A stretch of 38,500 bases of DNA from Vibrio methylphosphonaticus (GCF_023634655.1 NZ_JAMKMS010000030.1:1-38500); one strand, 5' to 3'; positions 24,431 through 33,332 are shown, counted from the first letter of the stretch. Numbers and translations: made by a program. The notes: generated by a model from the sequence alone, not told the origin.

Positions 24431-27400
24431 TTGACTTCCTCTCTCTCTGAAAACAATAAAAACAACCCTGCAGCCAAAGCAAATAACGCGCATTCATTAA
24501 AAAAAGCGTTAAATGAGTGCATGATTCGCGATCGTTTTCGTCTTCATAAGCGCATTTCAGGCGCAAGTCGCATTAAAAACGAACAATCAAAAGCTGCGGT
24601 GTTTGACGAAATAGCGATGGATATCGCGAAGTCCATGATGCAAGCGCAACAGCGAAGCGCACATACTGCGACTATTAATTACCCTGAGTTGCTGCCAGTT
24701 AGCCAAAAGAAAGAGGATATCGCCAAAGCGATCCTAGAGAATCAAGTGGTGATTGTCGCCGGTGAAACGGGCTCAGGTAAAACAACGCAGTTACCAAAAA
24801 TTTGTTCTGAACTTGGCCGAGGCAAGTTTGGGCTTATTGGCCATACTCAACCGCGTAGACTGGCTGCCCGTTCGGTCGCTAACCGTATTGCAGAAGAAAT
24901 GGAATCGCCACTTGGCGAATTTGTCGGCTATAAAGTCCGATTTAACGACCAGATTTCGGATGGTACGCAAATTAAGTTGATGACGGACGGTATCTTGCTA
25001 GCCGAGATCCAGCATGACCGTTATTTAAATCAATATGACACCATCATCATTGATGAGGCGCACGAACGTAGCCTTAATATCGACTTTATCTTGGGTTACT
25101 TGCGAGAGTTACTACCAAAGCGCCCTGATTTAAAAATCATCATTACCTCAGCCACGATCGACCCAGAGCGTTTTTCAAAACACTTTAACGATGCGCCTAT
25201 TATTGAAGTGTCGGGCAGAACCTATCCGGTGGATACTCGATACCGTCCATTACGTGGAGAGGATGATGCTGATCGCGACCAACTCGAAGGTATCTTTGAA
25301 GCCGTTGATGAGTTGTGCGATGAAGGGCTCGGTGACATTCTCATCTTTATGAATGGTGAACGTGAAATCCGTGACACAGCGGATGCGTTGAACAAAAGAA
25401 ATCTGCGCGATACTGAAATTGTGCCGTTGTACGCTCGATTGTCTTCCGGCGAGCAAAATAAAATCTTCCAGTCTCATACTGGTCGCCGCATAGTACTTGC
25501 GACCAATGTCGCCGAAACGTCGCTTACCGTTCCAGGTATTCGTTATGTTATCGATCCGGGAACCGCGAGAATTAGCCGTTACAGTTACCGTACTAAAGTA
25601 CAGCGACTGCCAATTGAAGACATTTCTCAAGCGAGTGCCAATCAGCGTAAAGGTCGTTGTGGGCGTGTGGCTGAAGGTATTTGTATTCGCCTTTATTCAG
25701 AAGAAGATTTCGAATCTCGCGCTGAGTTTACGGATCCTGAGATATTACGAACAAACCTCGCATCAGTCATTTTACAAATGACCGCATTAGGGCTTGGCGA
25801 CATCGATGCGTTCCCATTTGTTGAAGTGCCAGATAAACGTAATGTTCAAGACGGTATCCGACTACTTGAAGAGTTAGGGGCAATTAACGATAAAGCGAAG
25901 GACCCTCGTAAGCGACTAACGTCGATAGGTCGTAAGCTTGCTAAGCTCCCGATTGATCCTCGCTTAGGTCGTATGGTGCTTGAAGCACCAAGATTGGGTT
26001 GTTTGAAAGAAATTATGGTGATTGCATCGGCCTTGTCGATTCAAGATCCCCGCGAAAGACCAAGTGATAAACAGCAATCTTCAGATGATAAGCATCGTCG
26101 ATTCTTTGATAAAGAGTCCGACTTTATGGCGTTTGTTAATTTGTGGGATTACATTCAAACCAAGCAAAAAGAGTTATCGGGTAATCAATTTAGACGTCAC
26201 TGTAAAACCGACTTCCTCAATTATCTGCGTGTTCGCGAATGGCAAGATGTCTATTTCCAAATCCATCAAGCGATGCGCGAAATGGACGCTAAGCTGAACC
26301 AAGAGCCTGCAAATGAGCAGTCCGTTCACACCGCTTTGCTTGTGGGATTACTGTCTCACATTGGTGTTAAGGACCAAGAGAAAAACGAGTATCAAGGTGC
26401 TCGTAATGCGCGTTTCCATATTTTCCCAGGCTCTGGTTTATTTAAGAAGCAGCCAAAGTGGATTATGTCGGCTGAACTGGTTGAAACATCGAAGCTGTGG
26501 GGGCGTATTATCGCCAAAATTCAACCCGAATGGATTGAACCATTAGCAAAACATTTGGTGAAAACCAGCTACAGCGAGCCCCATTGGTCGAAGAAACAAG
26601 CTGCGGTCATGGCGCACGAAAAAGTGATGTTATATGGCATTCCTATCGTGCCAAAACGGTTGGTTAACTACAGTCAGATTGATCCAGTAGTCAGTCGCGA
26701 GATCTTTATTCGCAGTGCTTTGGTTGAAGGAGAGTGGGAGACAAGACACGCTTTCTTTAAACAAAACCGTAAACTGCTGCAAGAAGTAGAAGAGTTGGAG
26801 CACAAATCTCGTCGCCGCGACATTTTGGTTGATGATGATGAACTGTTTGATTTTTACGACCAACGTGTTGATACCGATGTTGTCTCTGGTAAGCACTTTG
26901 ACTCTTGGTGGAAAAAGGTCAGTAAGACCAATAAAGATCTACTGAACTTTGAAAAAGAGCAGCTGTTCAAAGGGGATGCAAGCCATGTTACGGAGTTGGA
27001 TTACCCGAATTTTTGGCATCAGGGTGATTTTAAGCTCAAGCTCAGCTATCAGTTTGAACCGGGTGAAGACAACGATGGCGTGACCGTACACATTCCGCTA
27101 CCGATATTAAACCAAATCGACAGTGAAGGGTTTGACTGGCAAATACCTGGGCTCCGACACGAACTGATTGTGAGCTTGATTAAGTCGTTACCCAAAACGG
27201 TTAGAAAAAACTTTGTTCCAGCGCCTAACTACGCCGATGCTTTTTTAGCGCGTACGAAGGTGATGGAAGCGCCGCTATTGGATTCGCTAGAAAAAGAACT
27301 GCGACGCATGACGGGCATTGAGATTCTTCGTGAGCAGTGGAATCTGACCCAAATAACGGATCACCTAAAAATCACCTTTAGAGCCGTTGATCACCGCAAT

Positions 27401-28357
27401 CGCAAACTTAAAGAAAATCGTGATCTGTTTGAGTTAAAAGAAAGCCTGAAAGACCAGGTGCAAGCAACACTGTCGAAAGTAGCTGATGACGATATTGAAC
27501 AGCAAGGTCTTCATACTTGGAGCTTTGGTGAGTTACCTAAAGTCTATTCGCAAAAACGTGGTGGCTTTGACGTAAAAGCTTACCCTGCGCTGGTGGATAA
27601 AAAAGACAGTGTCGAGATAAAGCTGTTTGAAACCGAAGTCGAGCAAGAGCTTGTGATGAAAGAAGGGCAGCGTCGATTGGTGCTACTTAATGTCCCTTCA
27701 CCCATTAAATACTTACATACTAACTTGCCCAATAAATCAAAGCTTGGCTTGTATTTCAACCCATATGGCAAAGTCTTAGACTTGATTGATGACTGCATAT
27801 CCTGTGGTATTGATAAATTGATTGAAGAGCAGGGTGGCTTGGTTTGGGATTCAGACAAATTTGATGTGTTGAAAGAACACGTTCGCGCTGAGTTAGATGA
27901 AACGGTGGTCGATATCGCTCAGCAAGTAGAGACGATTCTAACCACAGCGTTTAACTTGAACAAAAAGTTAAAAGGGCGTGTGGATTTGTCGATGGCATTC
28001 GCGTTATCTGACATCAAAGCTCAAATTGAAGGGCTGATATTTAAAGGATTTGCAACCGAGTGTGGTTGGAAACGACTGCCGGATATTTTGCGATACTTAC
28101 GTGCGATTGAACGTCGAATGGAGAAGCTGCCCATTGATCCGAATCGAGACAGAATGCACATGCTTAAAGTGGAATCGGTAACTCAAGATTACAAAGAGTT
28201 ACTGAATAAAATTCCCAAGGGCATGAAAATCCCTGAAGATGTGAAAGAAGTGCGATGGATGCTTGAAGAGCTTAGAGTCAGTTACTTTGCGCAACAACTT
28301 GGTACACCTTACCCAGTTTCAGACAAACGGGTTCGTAATGCTATTGATGCATGCTAG
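24431..28357 (+). CDS. hrpA: ATP-dependent RNA helicase HrpA
   Basis: DEAH-box RNA helicase of 1308 residues (E. coli HrpA is about 1300). Motif I GETGSGKTT at 111-119, motif II DEAH at 208-211, motif III SAT, then helicase C with QRKGRCGRV, the HA2/OB region and a long C-terminal DUF3418-type region. The start is TTG at 24431: AGGA lies 6 bases upstream, and the first 30 residues before the next Met (24521) align by eye with the E. coli N terminus (ALNECMIRDRFRLHKR). HrpA acts in mRNA processing and rescue of stalled ribosomes in E. coli. Single-gene unit between two outer membrane protein genes. Confidence 0.93.
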   Translation: MTSSLSENNKNNPAAKANNAHSLKKALNECMIRDRFRLHKRISGASRIKNEQSKAAVFDEIAMDIAKSMMQAQQRSAHTATINYPELLPVSQKKEDIAKAILENQVVIVAGETGSGKTTQLPKICSELGRGKFGLIGHTQPRRLAARSVANRIAEEMESPLGEFVGYKVRFNDQISDGTQIKLMTDGILLAEIQHDRYLNQYDTIIIDEAHERSLNIDFILGYLRELLPKRPDLKIIITSATIDPERFSKHFNDAPIIEVSGRTYPVDTRYRPLRGEDDADRDQLEGIFEAVDELCDEGLGDILIFMNGEREIRDTADALNKRNLRDTEIVPLYARLSSGEQNKIFQSHTGRRIVLATNVAETSLTVPGIRYVIDPGTARISRYSYRTKVQRLPIEDISQASANQRKGRCGRVAEGICIRLYSEEDFESRAEFTDPEILRTNLASVILQMTALGLGDIDAFPFVEVPDKRNVQDGIRLLEELGAINDKAKDPRKRLTSIGRKLAKLPIDPRLGRMVLEAPRLGCLKEIMVIASALSIQDPRERPSDKQQSSDDKHRRFFDKESDFMAFVNLWDYIQTKQKELSGNQFRRHCKTDFLNYLRVREWQDVYFQIHQAMREMDAKLNQEPANEQSVHTALLVGLLSHIGVKDQEKNEYQGARNARFHIFPGSGLFKKQPKWIMSAELVETSKLWGRIIAKIQPEWIEPLAKHLVKTSYSEPHWSKKQAAVMAHEKVMLYGIPIVPKRLVNYSQIDPVVSREIFIRSALVEGEWETRHAFFKQNRKLLQEVEELEHKSRRRDILVDDDELFDFYDQRVDTDVVSGKHFDSWWKKVSKTNKDLLNFEKEQLFKGDASHVTELDYPNFWHQGDFKLKLSYQFEPGEDNDGVTVHIPLPILNQIDSEGFDWQIPGLRHELIVSLIKSLPKTVRKNFVPAPNYADAFLARTKVMEAPLLDSLEKELRRMTGIEILREQWNLTQITDHLKITFRAVDHRNRKLKENRDLFELKESLKDQVQATLSKVADDDIEQQGLHTWSFGELPKVYSQKRGGFDVKAYPALVDKKDSVEIKLFETEVEQELVMKEGQRRLVLLNVPSPIKYLHTNLPNKSKLGLYFNPYGKVLDLIDDCISCGIDKLIEEQGGLVWDSDKFDVLKEHVRAELDETVVDIAQQVETILTTAFNLNKKLKGRVDLSMAFALSDIKAQIEGLIFKGFATECGWKRLPDILRYLRAIERRMEKLPIDPNRDRMHMLKVESVTQDYKELLNKIPKGMKIPEDVKEVRWMLEELRVSYFAQQLGTPYPVSDKRVRNAIDAC

Positions 28358-28464
28358 GCATAAGATAGTCACTAGGTACGTGAATTACACTTGATTACAA
28401 AGGAATTCCGGAAGTTTTACTAAAATTTGAAACCAAGGGATTCCACTTAAGATATGGTATGTGA

Positions 28465-28501
28465 TATAAAGCTCCGCGGTGGCTTTGATTGGATTCACCG
28501 C
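28465..28501 (+). promoter_or_regulatory. Possible -10 and leader hairpin before a small barrel gene
   Basis: TATAAA at 28465-28470 could be a -10, without a good -35. GCGGTG (28476-28481) pairs with CACCGC (28496-28501) in the presumed 5' leader, loop 14 bases, ending 25 bases before the start codon. It may affect mRNA stability or sRNA access. Confidence 0.3.
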
Positions 28502-28526
28502 TATTTCATAGACAAGAAGGTTTATA

Positions 28527-29045
28527 ATGAAAAAGACACTTTTGGCGCTTGCGCTTGTTGGTGCATCAACGTCTGCATTTGCTGACGCGTGGTTATATGG
28601 TGGTGTGTCTGCCGGTCGTGCTGACTACAATGACAACAGTGATACTCCGATGGGCTTCCATGTCGGTACAGGTATTCTACCAATTATTGGTGTTGAAGCG
28701 GGTTACTGGAAGCACGGTAACTTTGATATCAATGCAAACCAAGGTAATGGTTATGCAGAGCTAGGTTCTTGGTATGCGGCGCTTAAGCCAAGTATTGATA
28801 TTGGTCCGGTTCAGCTGTACGCGAAAGGCGGTCTACATTATTACAATGCTGATTACAAAAGCGGTTTAAGCAGCCAAAGCAGCGACAACGGTACTGACTT
28901 TATGTACGGTGTTGGTGCTGAGTACTTTGTAACTGATATGCTATCTGTGGGCGCAAGCTGGCAGCGTTTCAACGGTGTAAAAACGGTTGCAAACAGCAAA
29001 GATTTAGATAGTTTCACTATCAACGCAACGCTGCACATCTTCTAA
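28527..29045 (+). CDS. Small outer membrane beta-barrel protein
   Basis: A 172-residue protein with signal peptide MKKTLLALALVGASTSAFA. It has alternating strands such as AWLYGGVSAGRADY, VQLYAKGGLHYY and FMYGVGAEYFVTDMLSVGASW, and ends in ATLHIF with a terminal Phe, as in the OmpA-barrel/OmpX-size group. AGAAGG stands 7 bases before the ATG. Probable 8-stranded barrel in the outer membrane; no specific function is visible. Flanked by a strong terminator at 29067. Confidence 0.8.
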   Translation: MKKTLLALALVGASTSAFADAWLYGGVSAGRADYNDNSDTPMGFHVGTGILPIIGVEAGYWKHGNFDINANQGNGYAELGSWYAALKPSIDIGPVQLYAKGGLHYYNADYKSGLSSQSSDNGTDFMYGVGAEYFVTDMLSVGASWQRFNGVKTVANSKDLDSFTINATLHIF

Positions 29046-29066
29046 GATGGTGTAACGTACGTATGA

Positions 29067-29099
29067 ATTAAAAAAGCGACCAATGGTCGCTTTTTTAAT
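29067..29099. terminator. Bidirectional terminator between barrel and lipoprotein genes
   Basis: AAAAAAGCGACC pairs with GGTCGCTTTTTT around AAT (29082-29084), extended by TTA/TAA pairs. Convergent genes on both sides can use it. Confidence 0.9.
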
Positions 29100-29127
29100 G
29101 TCTGTGATGGATTTTTCTCGACGTTAT

Positions 29128-29601
29128 CTACGATTCATCGTCGAATGTTGTAACCTCACCAGGTTTGTCATTTTCTAGGGTTTTCTCTCCAACAATGACC
29201 ACCTCACCTGTTTCTTCATCAAGATATGCGCCAATAGGTTGTGGAGCTTCGTATAGATACTCATAACAAACGCGCGCTTCTACTACTCCAGAGTTTTTAT
29301 TTCCTTCGGTCGCAATCGCGCCATCTCGGTTCTGTTCAAGCCATTCATTAGCGACCGCTCGCAGTGGCTCTTCGGCGGTATAGGAAAAGAGACCTTCGTT
29401 GTTATAGCACACCAGAATTTGATGTTTTTCTTTGTTACGGTTTGGTGCCACTAAATATTGGCTACCGTCTGATGAATTAAAATAGACATCGTTGGAAGTG
29501 ACGTCGTAGTTGATCATTTGAGAAACTTCTTTCGCCATATTGTACACAGAGCAGCCAGATAAAGAGGCGGTAAAGAGGGTAGCTAGCAGTATTTTATTCA
29601 T
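29128..29601 (-). CDS. Lipoprotein of unknown function
   Basis: A 157-residue precursor with a type II signal peptide MNKILLATLFTASLSGC, lipobox LSGC, Cys17. The residue at +2 is Ser, which normally directs outer membrane sorting by Lol. The mature protein is acidic, with two internal cysteines (VCYN and RVCYE) that may form a disulphide. GAGAAG stands before the ATG. No family was recognised. A poly-G tract lies about 140 bases upstream. Confidence 0.8.
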   Translation of the reverse strand: MNKILLATLFTASLSGCSVYNMAKEVSQMINYDVTSNDVYFNSSDGSQYLVAPNRNKEKHQILVCYNNEGLFSYTAEEPLRAVANEWLEQNRDGAIATEGNKNSGVVEARVCYEYLYEAPQPIGAYLDEETGEVVIVGEKTLENDKPGEVTTFDDES

Positions 29602-29742
29602 TCATATCTTCTCTATAGGAGACCGTCCTAGTCTTGGTAAGTCCTTGTTATAAAGTGATAATAGGAATGGTATATCAGCTTGTATTTCTAGAGGTGTTTA
29701 AAGGGATTAGTAATGAATTTAAATAGCTGCGGGGGGAAGAGA

Positions 29743-29752
29743 GGGGGGGGGG
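29743..29752. repeat. Poly-G tract of ten
   Basis: Ten G residues follow a six-G run at 29731-29736 in an otherwise AT-rich gap. It lies upstream of the lipoprotein gene (as poly-C on its strand) and downstream of the porin-like gene. Such tracts are prone to slippage. Confidence 0.85.
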
Positions 29753-29767
29753 AATGAATAAGTGGCA

Positions 29768-29796
29768 GTTAAGGCTCAAATGGTATGAGCCTTAAC
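29768..29796. terminator. Hairpin after the porin-like gene
   Basis: GTTAAGGCTCA (29768-29778) pairs with TGAGCCTTAAC (29786-29796), a perfect 11-bp stem, about 20 bases past the stop of the minus-strand barrel gene. No clear T-run follows on that strand, so termination efficiency is uncertain. Confidence 0.6.
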
Positions 29797-29816
29797 AACA
29801 AAAAGAATGAGATTGG

Positions 29817-30353
29817 TTAGAACTTGTAGCCCACAGTTAGTGAAAGTTGGTCAGTGTTCAAATTATTTACGTTATAGAAGTCATAGCGCAAATCGGTATA
29901 CAAACCCATATCGATGTTCGCTCGTACGCCAAACCCACCCATCAATGATGTTTCTTTATTTGAAAATGTTTTACCATTGCTACGAGTTTGTGTTTCATTG
30001 GCACGAATGAGACCGACTGCACCATAGGGTTTGATTGCCCAGCCGTCTAGCGTAAACATGTAACCTAGGTCGGTATCTATTTTGTAATTACTTCCATCAA
30101 TCTCAAGATTACCTGTTTTGCCATTATTGTTTTGGTACGAGGCGTTAATGCCCACAATACGGTTAATGTCATAGCCATATTCGAGTTTGATACCGTCACC
30201 CCAATCAAGGCCGCTGTTATCAATAACGAGGTCTGTGTTTGAATAACCAAGCCCGACACGATGACCAGATACGTCAGTGTTGTTAGAAGCAAAAGCCGGT
30301 GCAGCGGCAGAAAAAGCGAAGATCGTTGGAAGAATAAATTTGCTAAATGTCAT
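29817..30353 (-). CDS. OmpX/Ail-like porin-family small barrel
   Basis: A 178-residue precursor with a signal peptide to about residue 22 (AAAPAFA-SNN). It has eight or so predicted strands (HRVGLGYSNTDLVID, GIKLEYGYDINRIVGINASY, GLYTDLRYDFYN) and terminal LTVGYKF. It matches the general 'porin family/outer membrane beta-barrel' type. A Fur-box-like sequence lies 47-65 bases upstream, so iron control is possible. Confidence 0.78.
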   Translation of the reverse strand: MTFSKFILPTIFAFSAAAPAFASNNTDVSGHRVGLGYSNTDLVIDNSGLDWGDGIKLEYGYDINRIVGINASYQNNNGKTGNLEIDGSNYKIDTDLGYMFTLDGWAIKPYGAVGLIRANETQTRSNGKTFSNKETSLMGGFGVRANIDMGLYTDLRYDFYNVNNLNTDQLSLTVGYKF

Positions 30354-30399
30354 AGTCTTAGAACCTTAGTCGTTGTAGCGTCCGTTCTAATATGTCCAT

Positions 30400-30418
30400 G
30401 ATAATGATTAGTTGTGTC
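30400..30418 (-). promoter_or_regulatory. Candidate Fur box upstream of the porin-like gene
   Basis: On the minus strand this reads GACACAACTAATCATTATC, matching the 19-base Fur consensus GATAATGATAATCATTATC at 14 positions, with the right 11 bases exact. It lies in the expected promoter region of the barrel gene at 29817-30353. Confidence 0.4.
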
Positions 30419-30471
30419 TTCAAATGACGACATTGTCACTTGATACGAATAATGTGAATAGTGGAGCGTGA

Positions 30472-30903
30472 TTAGCTCTCAGAGTCGTTTTTATTTTGTG
30501 ACGTTGTATTTTTAGAATCGTTTTCTGCGAGTTGCGCTTCTAGCTCTTTGATGCGAATCTCGGCTTCAAGTTCTGCGACGCGTTTTTCTGCGTCACTGCG
30601 ATGGTCTTGTGATACGCCATCTGCCAGTACTTGTGTATCGTTTGATGAGCGAGAGTCATCAAGATCTTTCATTGAACCGGCAACACCACCAGTAACACCA
30701 CCTGCTACTGCCCCTTTTGCTGCAAGACTTGCGTCACCGGTTAAGGCTCCCATCGTTGCGCCGAGTAAGACGCCACCTGCTGCGCCGCGATTACGTGCTG
30801 CATTTTCATTGTCTGAATCAAAGGCGGGTGAAGAGCATCCTGCAAGCACCATCAATGTCGCTGCCACCATAGCGGCTTTCGCATGCTTAATTGTAAATGT
30901 CAT
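30472..30903 (-). CDS. Glycine-zipper lipoprotein with C-terminal coiled coil
   Basis: A 143-residue lipoprotein. Signal peptide with lipobox LAGC (Cys22 from the ATG at 30903), a Gly/Ala-rich glycine-zipper segment (GGVLLGATMGALTGD, GAVAGGVTGGVAG) that may insert in a membrane, then a charged heptad stretch (AEKRVAELEAEIRIKELEAQL) likely to be a coiled coil. An in-frame GTG at 30915 could extend it by four residues. Similar architecture to small SlyB/OsmB-type envelope lipoproteins, but not clearly one of them. Likely a periplasmic-facing stress or envelope protein. Confidence 0.78.
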   Translation of the reverse strand: MTFTIKHAKAAMVAATLMVLAGCSSPAFDSDNENAARNRGAAGGVLLGATMGALTGDASLAAKGAVAGGVTGGVAGSMKDLDDSRSSNDTQVLADGVSQDHRSDAEKRVAELEAEIRIKELEAQLAENDSKNTTSQNKNDSES

Positions 30904-31009
30904 TCTCGATCTCACTCTGGGTTGTTGGGACGAGGTGAATGTTACGAGATGATTCAGTCTGTGAGAATTGATTAGTTGTTATTGGTCTGATAACCAAATG
31001 GAATCACCT

Positions 31010-31918
31010 TCAATCGAACTCGTTCAATAAAAAGTCGATAAACAACCGAATTCGTTTCGGTTGGTATTGTCTGCTGACATAGATAACATTTAAATCACCG
31101 CTCGATATAGAGCTCGATGCGGTGAAATTGACTCGATAGTCTTCCAATACGATATGCAGTTTTCTAAAGTCAATATCGTGTTGAACATCGAGCAGAGATT
31201 TAAGTGCGATTCCATAGCCATCGATCGCCCAGCGGCGAATCACTTCGCCGTCGTCAGAAAAGCGAGAGGGTTGAACGGCGACGGAATGATGGGCATCATT
31301 CTGGCGAAAATGCCATTGAGTGAGTTCCTCATGGCTTCTCAGCATGGCAAGACAGTGGTGATTTACGAGGTCATGAGGAGTGGTTGGTATTCCATGTGTC
31401 TGTAAATACTCTGGTGAAGCACAAAGTACCCGATGGCTCAGAGCAAGGCGTCTAGAAATAAGGTTGCTATCAGCCAGTTCACCATAACGAATAACAATAT
31501 CCATGCCTGATTCTGTGATATTTGTGAGCCTATCATTTAAGTATAAATGTGGGATGACATCTGGGTATCGTTGGCAAAATGATGTGAGTATAGGCAAGAT
31601 GGCTTGGCGCCCGATATCGCTTGGCGCTACTATTTTTAACGTGCCTTTCACCTCGTCTACACCACTTTGAAGTAAGCTTTCCGCTTCGTTGACATTATCA
31701 ATAATATCTAAGCTTGCCTGATAATATAACGCACCAGAATCGGTCAGTGACAAATGGCGTGTACTGCGATTTAGAAGCTTTACGCCATATCGTTGCTCTA
31801 AGGTTTTCAACCGGGAAGTCACGGTTGCGGGAGACAAGCCTAACTCTCGTCCTGCCGCGGCTAACCCCTGATGTTTGACGATGCTGACGAACATTACCAT
31901 ATCTGAGAACTTATCCAT
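31010..31918 (-). CDS. LysR-family transcriptional regulator
   Basis: A 302-residue regulator. The N-terminal helix-turn-helix is clear (GLAAAGRELGLSPATVTSRLKTLEQRYG, LLNRSTRHLSLTDSG). A periplasmic-binding-protein-like effector domain runs from about 90 to 300. The subgroup resembles CrgA/DsdC-like small LysR proteins (KGTLKIVAPSDIGRQ). It is divergent from the MFS exporter across 188 bases, the usual layout for a LysR regulator controlling its neighbour; the inducer is unknown. Confidence 0.92.
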   Translation of the reverse strand: MDKFSDMVMFVSIVKHQGLAAAGRELGLSPATVTSRLKTLEQRYGVKLLNRSTRHLSLTDSGALYYQASLDIIDNVNEAESLLQSGVDEVKGTLKIVAPSDIGRQAILPILTSFCQRYPDVIPHLYLNDRLTNITESGMDIVIRYGELADSNLISRRLALSHRVLCASPEYLQTHGIPTTPHDLVNHHCLAMLRSHEELTQWHFRQNDAHHSVAVQPSRFSDDGEVIRRWAIDGYGIALKSLLDVQHDIDFRKLHIVLEDYRVNFTASSSISSGDLNVIYVSRQYQPKRIRLFIDFLLNEFD

Positions 31919-31986
31919 TTACCGTCCACCTTTTATGCGCTTTGTAGATAGGCTAAACATCTTATCATTATTTGGTTTTTCTAAAT

Positions 31987-32049
31987 ATTGAATTCCTTTT
32001 TTTATCAATTATCAAAATTCAACAAACCAATATACTAGAGGAATTCAAT
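31987..32049. promoter_or_regulatory. Widely spaced 11-bp inverted repeat in the LysR/MFS gap
   Basis: ATTGAATTCCT (31987-31997) is exactly mirrored by AGGAATTCAAT (32039-32049), 41 bases apart. It lies in the divergent promoter region and could be two half-operators for the LysR protein, consistent with DNA looping or bending. Not a canonical T-N11-A box within each arm. Confidence 0.5.
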
Positions 32050-32072
32050 GATTACCTAATGGAGGCCGTGAT

Positions 32073-32117
32073 ATGACGCGCCTCGTTAAGATGAAGAGAG
32101 TTCAGTATGAAAAGTAA
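32073..32117 (+). CDS. Possible 14-codon leader ORF overlapping the MFS start
   Basis: ATG at 32073 has GGAGG at 32061-32065, 7 bases upstream, the best ribosome site in the leader. It encodes MTRLVKMKRVQYEK and stops with TAA at 32115-32117, inside the first codons of the MFS gene in another frame. Translation could re-start at the MFS ATG (32107), as in coupled leader peptides. It may also be chance. Confidence 0.4.
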   Translation: MTRLVKMKRVQYEK

Positions 32118-33276
32118 TAAGATGCCCATACAGGTGTGGATATTAACCCTAGCAGCATTTGCGATTGGTACAGCAGAGTTTGTAATAGCCGGCATTTTGC
32201 CGCAAATCGCACAGTCATTGTCGATTACAGAAGGGCAGGCTGGTTATTTGATTAGTGCCTATGCGTTGGCGATTGTATTTGGTGGCCCAATCCTGACGAT
32301 TTATTTGGCGCGGTTTAATAAGAAGGCGGTGCTCGCAAGCTTAATGGTGTTATTTATAGTGGGCAACTTGATGTCTGCATTTGCCGCGAATTACCAAGTT
32401 CTTATGTGGAGTCGAGTGATCACTGGCTTAGTGCAAGGTCCTTTTTATGGTATCGGTGCGGTTGTGGCGACAAGTTTAGTGTCGGAAAAACTTGCTGGCC
32501 GAGCGGTGGGTCAGATGTTTGCAGGGTTAACGCTGGCCAATGTTCTTGGTGTCCCTGGAGGAACATGGATTGGGCTTGAGTTCGGTTGGCATGTGACGTT
32601 TTTATTCGTCGCGGGTTTTGGTTTGTTTGCGATGATCTTTATTTTATCTGGTATTCAATCGACAGGGCATACGGAAGCTAAAAGTAGCGCGATGCAACTC
32701 AAGGCGTTTAAGAACCCGATGTTATTAATGAGTCTTGCCATTACTGTGTTTGCGTGGTCTGGCTTTATGACGTTATATGGTTATATTGCGCCTATTGCTA
32801 TGCATATTACGGGATTCAATGAAAACGCCGTGACCTGGATTTTGGTTGTTGTGGGAGTAGGGTTGATTATTGGTAATACACTTGGTGGGCGATCGTCTGA
32901 TGTGAATTTGCAAAAGGCCTCGGTGTATTGGGCATTGGCAATGATAGTGTCGTTAGTTCTGGTAGGACTGGCCGTGAATAATCAATGGTTGTTTGTCGCA
33001 GCAGTATTTGTATTCGGTGTTGCTTCTTTTGCCAATGTGCCTGCCATGCAATTGCGTGTAATGAATCATGGTGGTGAAGGCCAGGAGCTCGCGGCAACCG
33101 CGAATATATCAGCGTTTAATTTGGCAAACGCTTTTGGTGGCCTGTTGGGCGGTATTGTTATTGATAGTCAGTTAGGGGCAAGTATGATTCCTTTTGCTGC
33201 AGTCGTCATCCCTGTGATTGGATTGATAGTTATAGTGGCGGCCAACCGTCGGGAGTTACGCCCGTTGATGGCGTAA
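32107..33276 (+). CDS. DHA1-family MFS exporter (AraJ/YdhP-like)
   Basis: Inner membrane transporter of 389 residues and about 12 helices. The first helix WILTLAAFAIGTAEFVIAGILPQIA is the signature of the SotB/AraJ/YdhP-type DHA1 exporters; motif-like RVITGLVQGPFYGIGAVVA follows in helix 4 and GVPGGTWIGLEFGWHVTF in helix 5. It probably exports sugars, drugs or metabolites with proton exchange. It is divergent from a LysR regulator and preceded by an overlapping short ORF. AGAGAG stands 5-6 bases before its ATG. Confidence 0.87.
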   Translation: MKSNKMPIQVWILTLAAFAIGTAEFVIAGILPQIAQSLSITEGQAGYLISAYALAIVFGGPILTIYLARFNKKAVLASLMVLFIVGNLMSAFAANYQVLMWSRVITGLVQGPFYGIGAVVATSLVSEKLAGRAVGQMFAGLTLANVLGVPGGTWIGLEFGWHVTFLFVAGFGLFAMIFILSGIQSTGHTEAKSSAMQLKAFKNPMLLMSLAITVFAWSGFMTLYGYIAPIAMHITGFNENAVTWILVVVGVGLIIGNTLGGRSSDVNLQKASVYWALAMIVSLVLVGLAVNNQWLFVAAVFVFGVASFANVPAMQLRVMNHGGEGQELAATANISAFNLANAFGGLLGGIVIDSQLGASMIPFAAVVIPVIGLIVIVAANRRELRPLMA

Positions 33277-33279
33277 CAG

Positions 33280-33332
33280 ATGTTGCGTGCAGTACCAAAT
33301 GTGCATAACGCCGACAAGGTTTGACGCAACAT
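33280..33332. repeat. 9-bp inverted repeat after the MFS gene
   Basis: ATGTTGCGT (33280-33288) is mirrored by ACGCAACAT (33324-33332), separated by 35 bases. It starts four bases past the MFS stop. There is no T-run, so it is a weak terminator candidate or an mRNA 3' structure. Confidence 0.4.
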
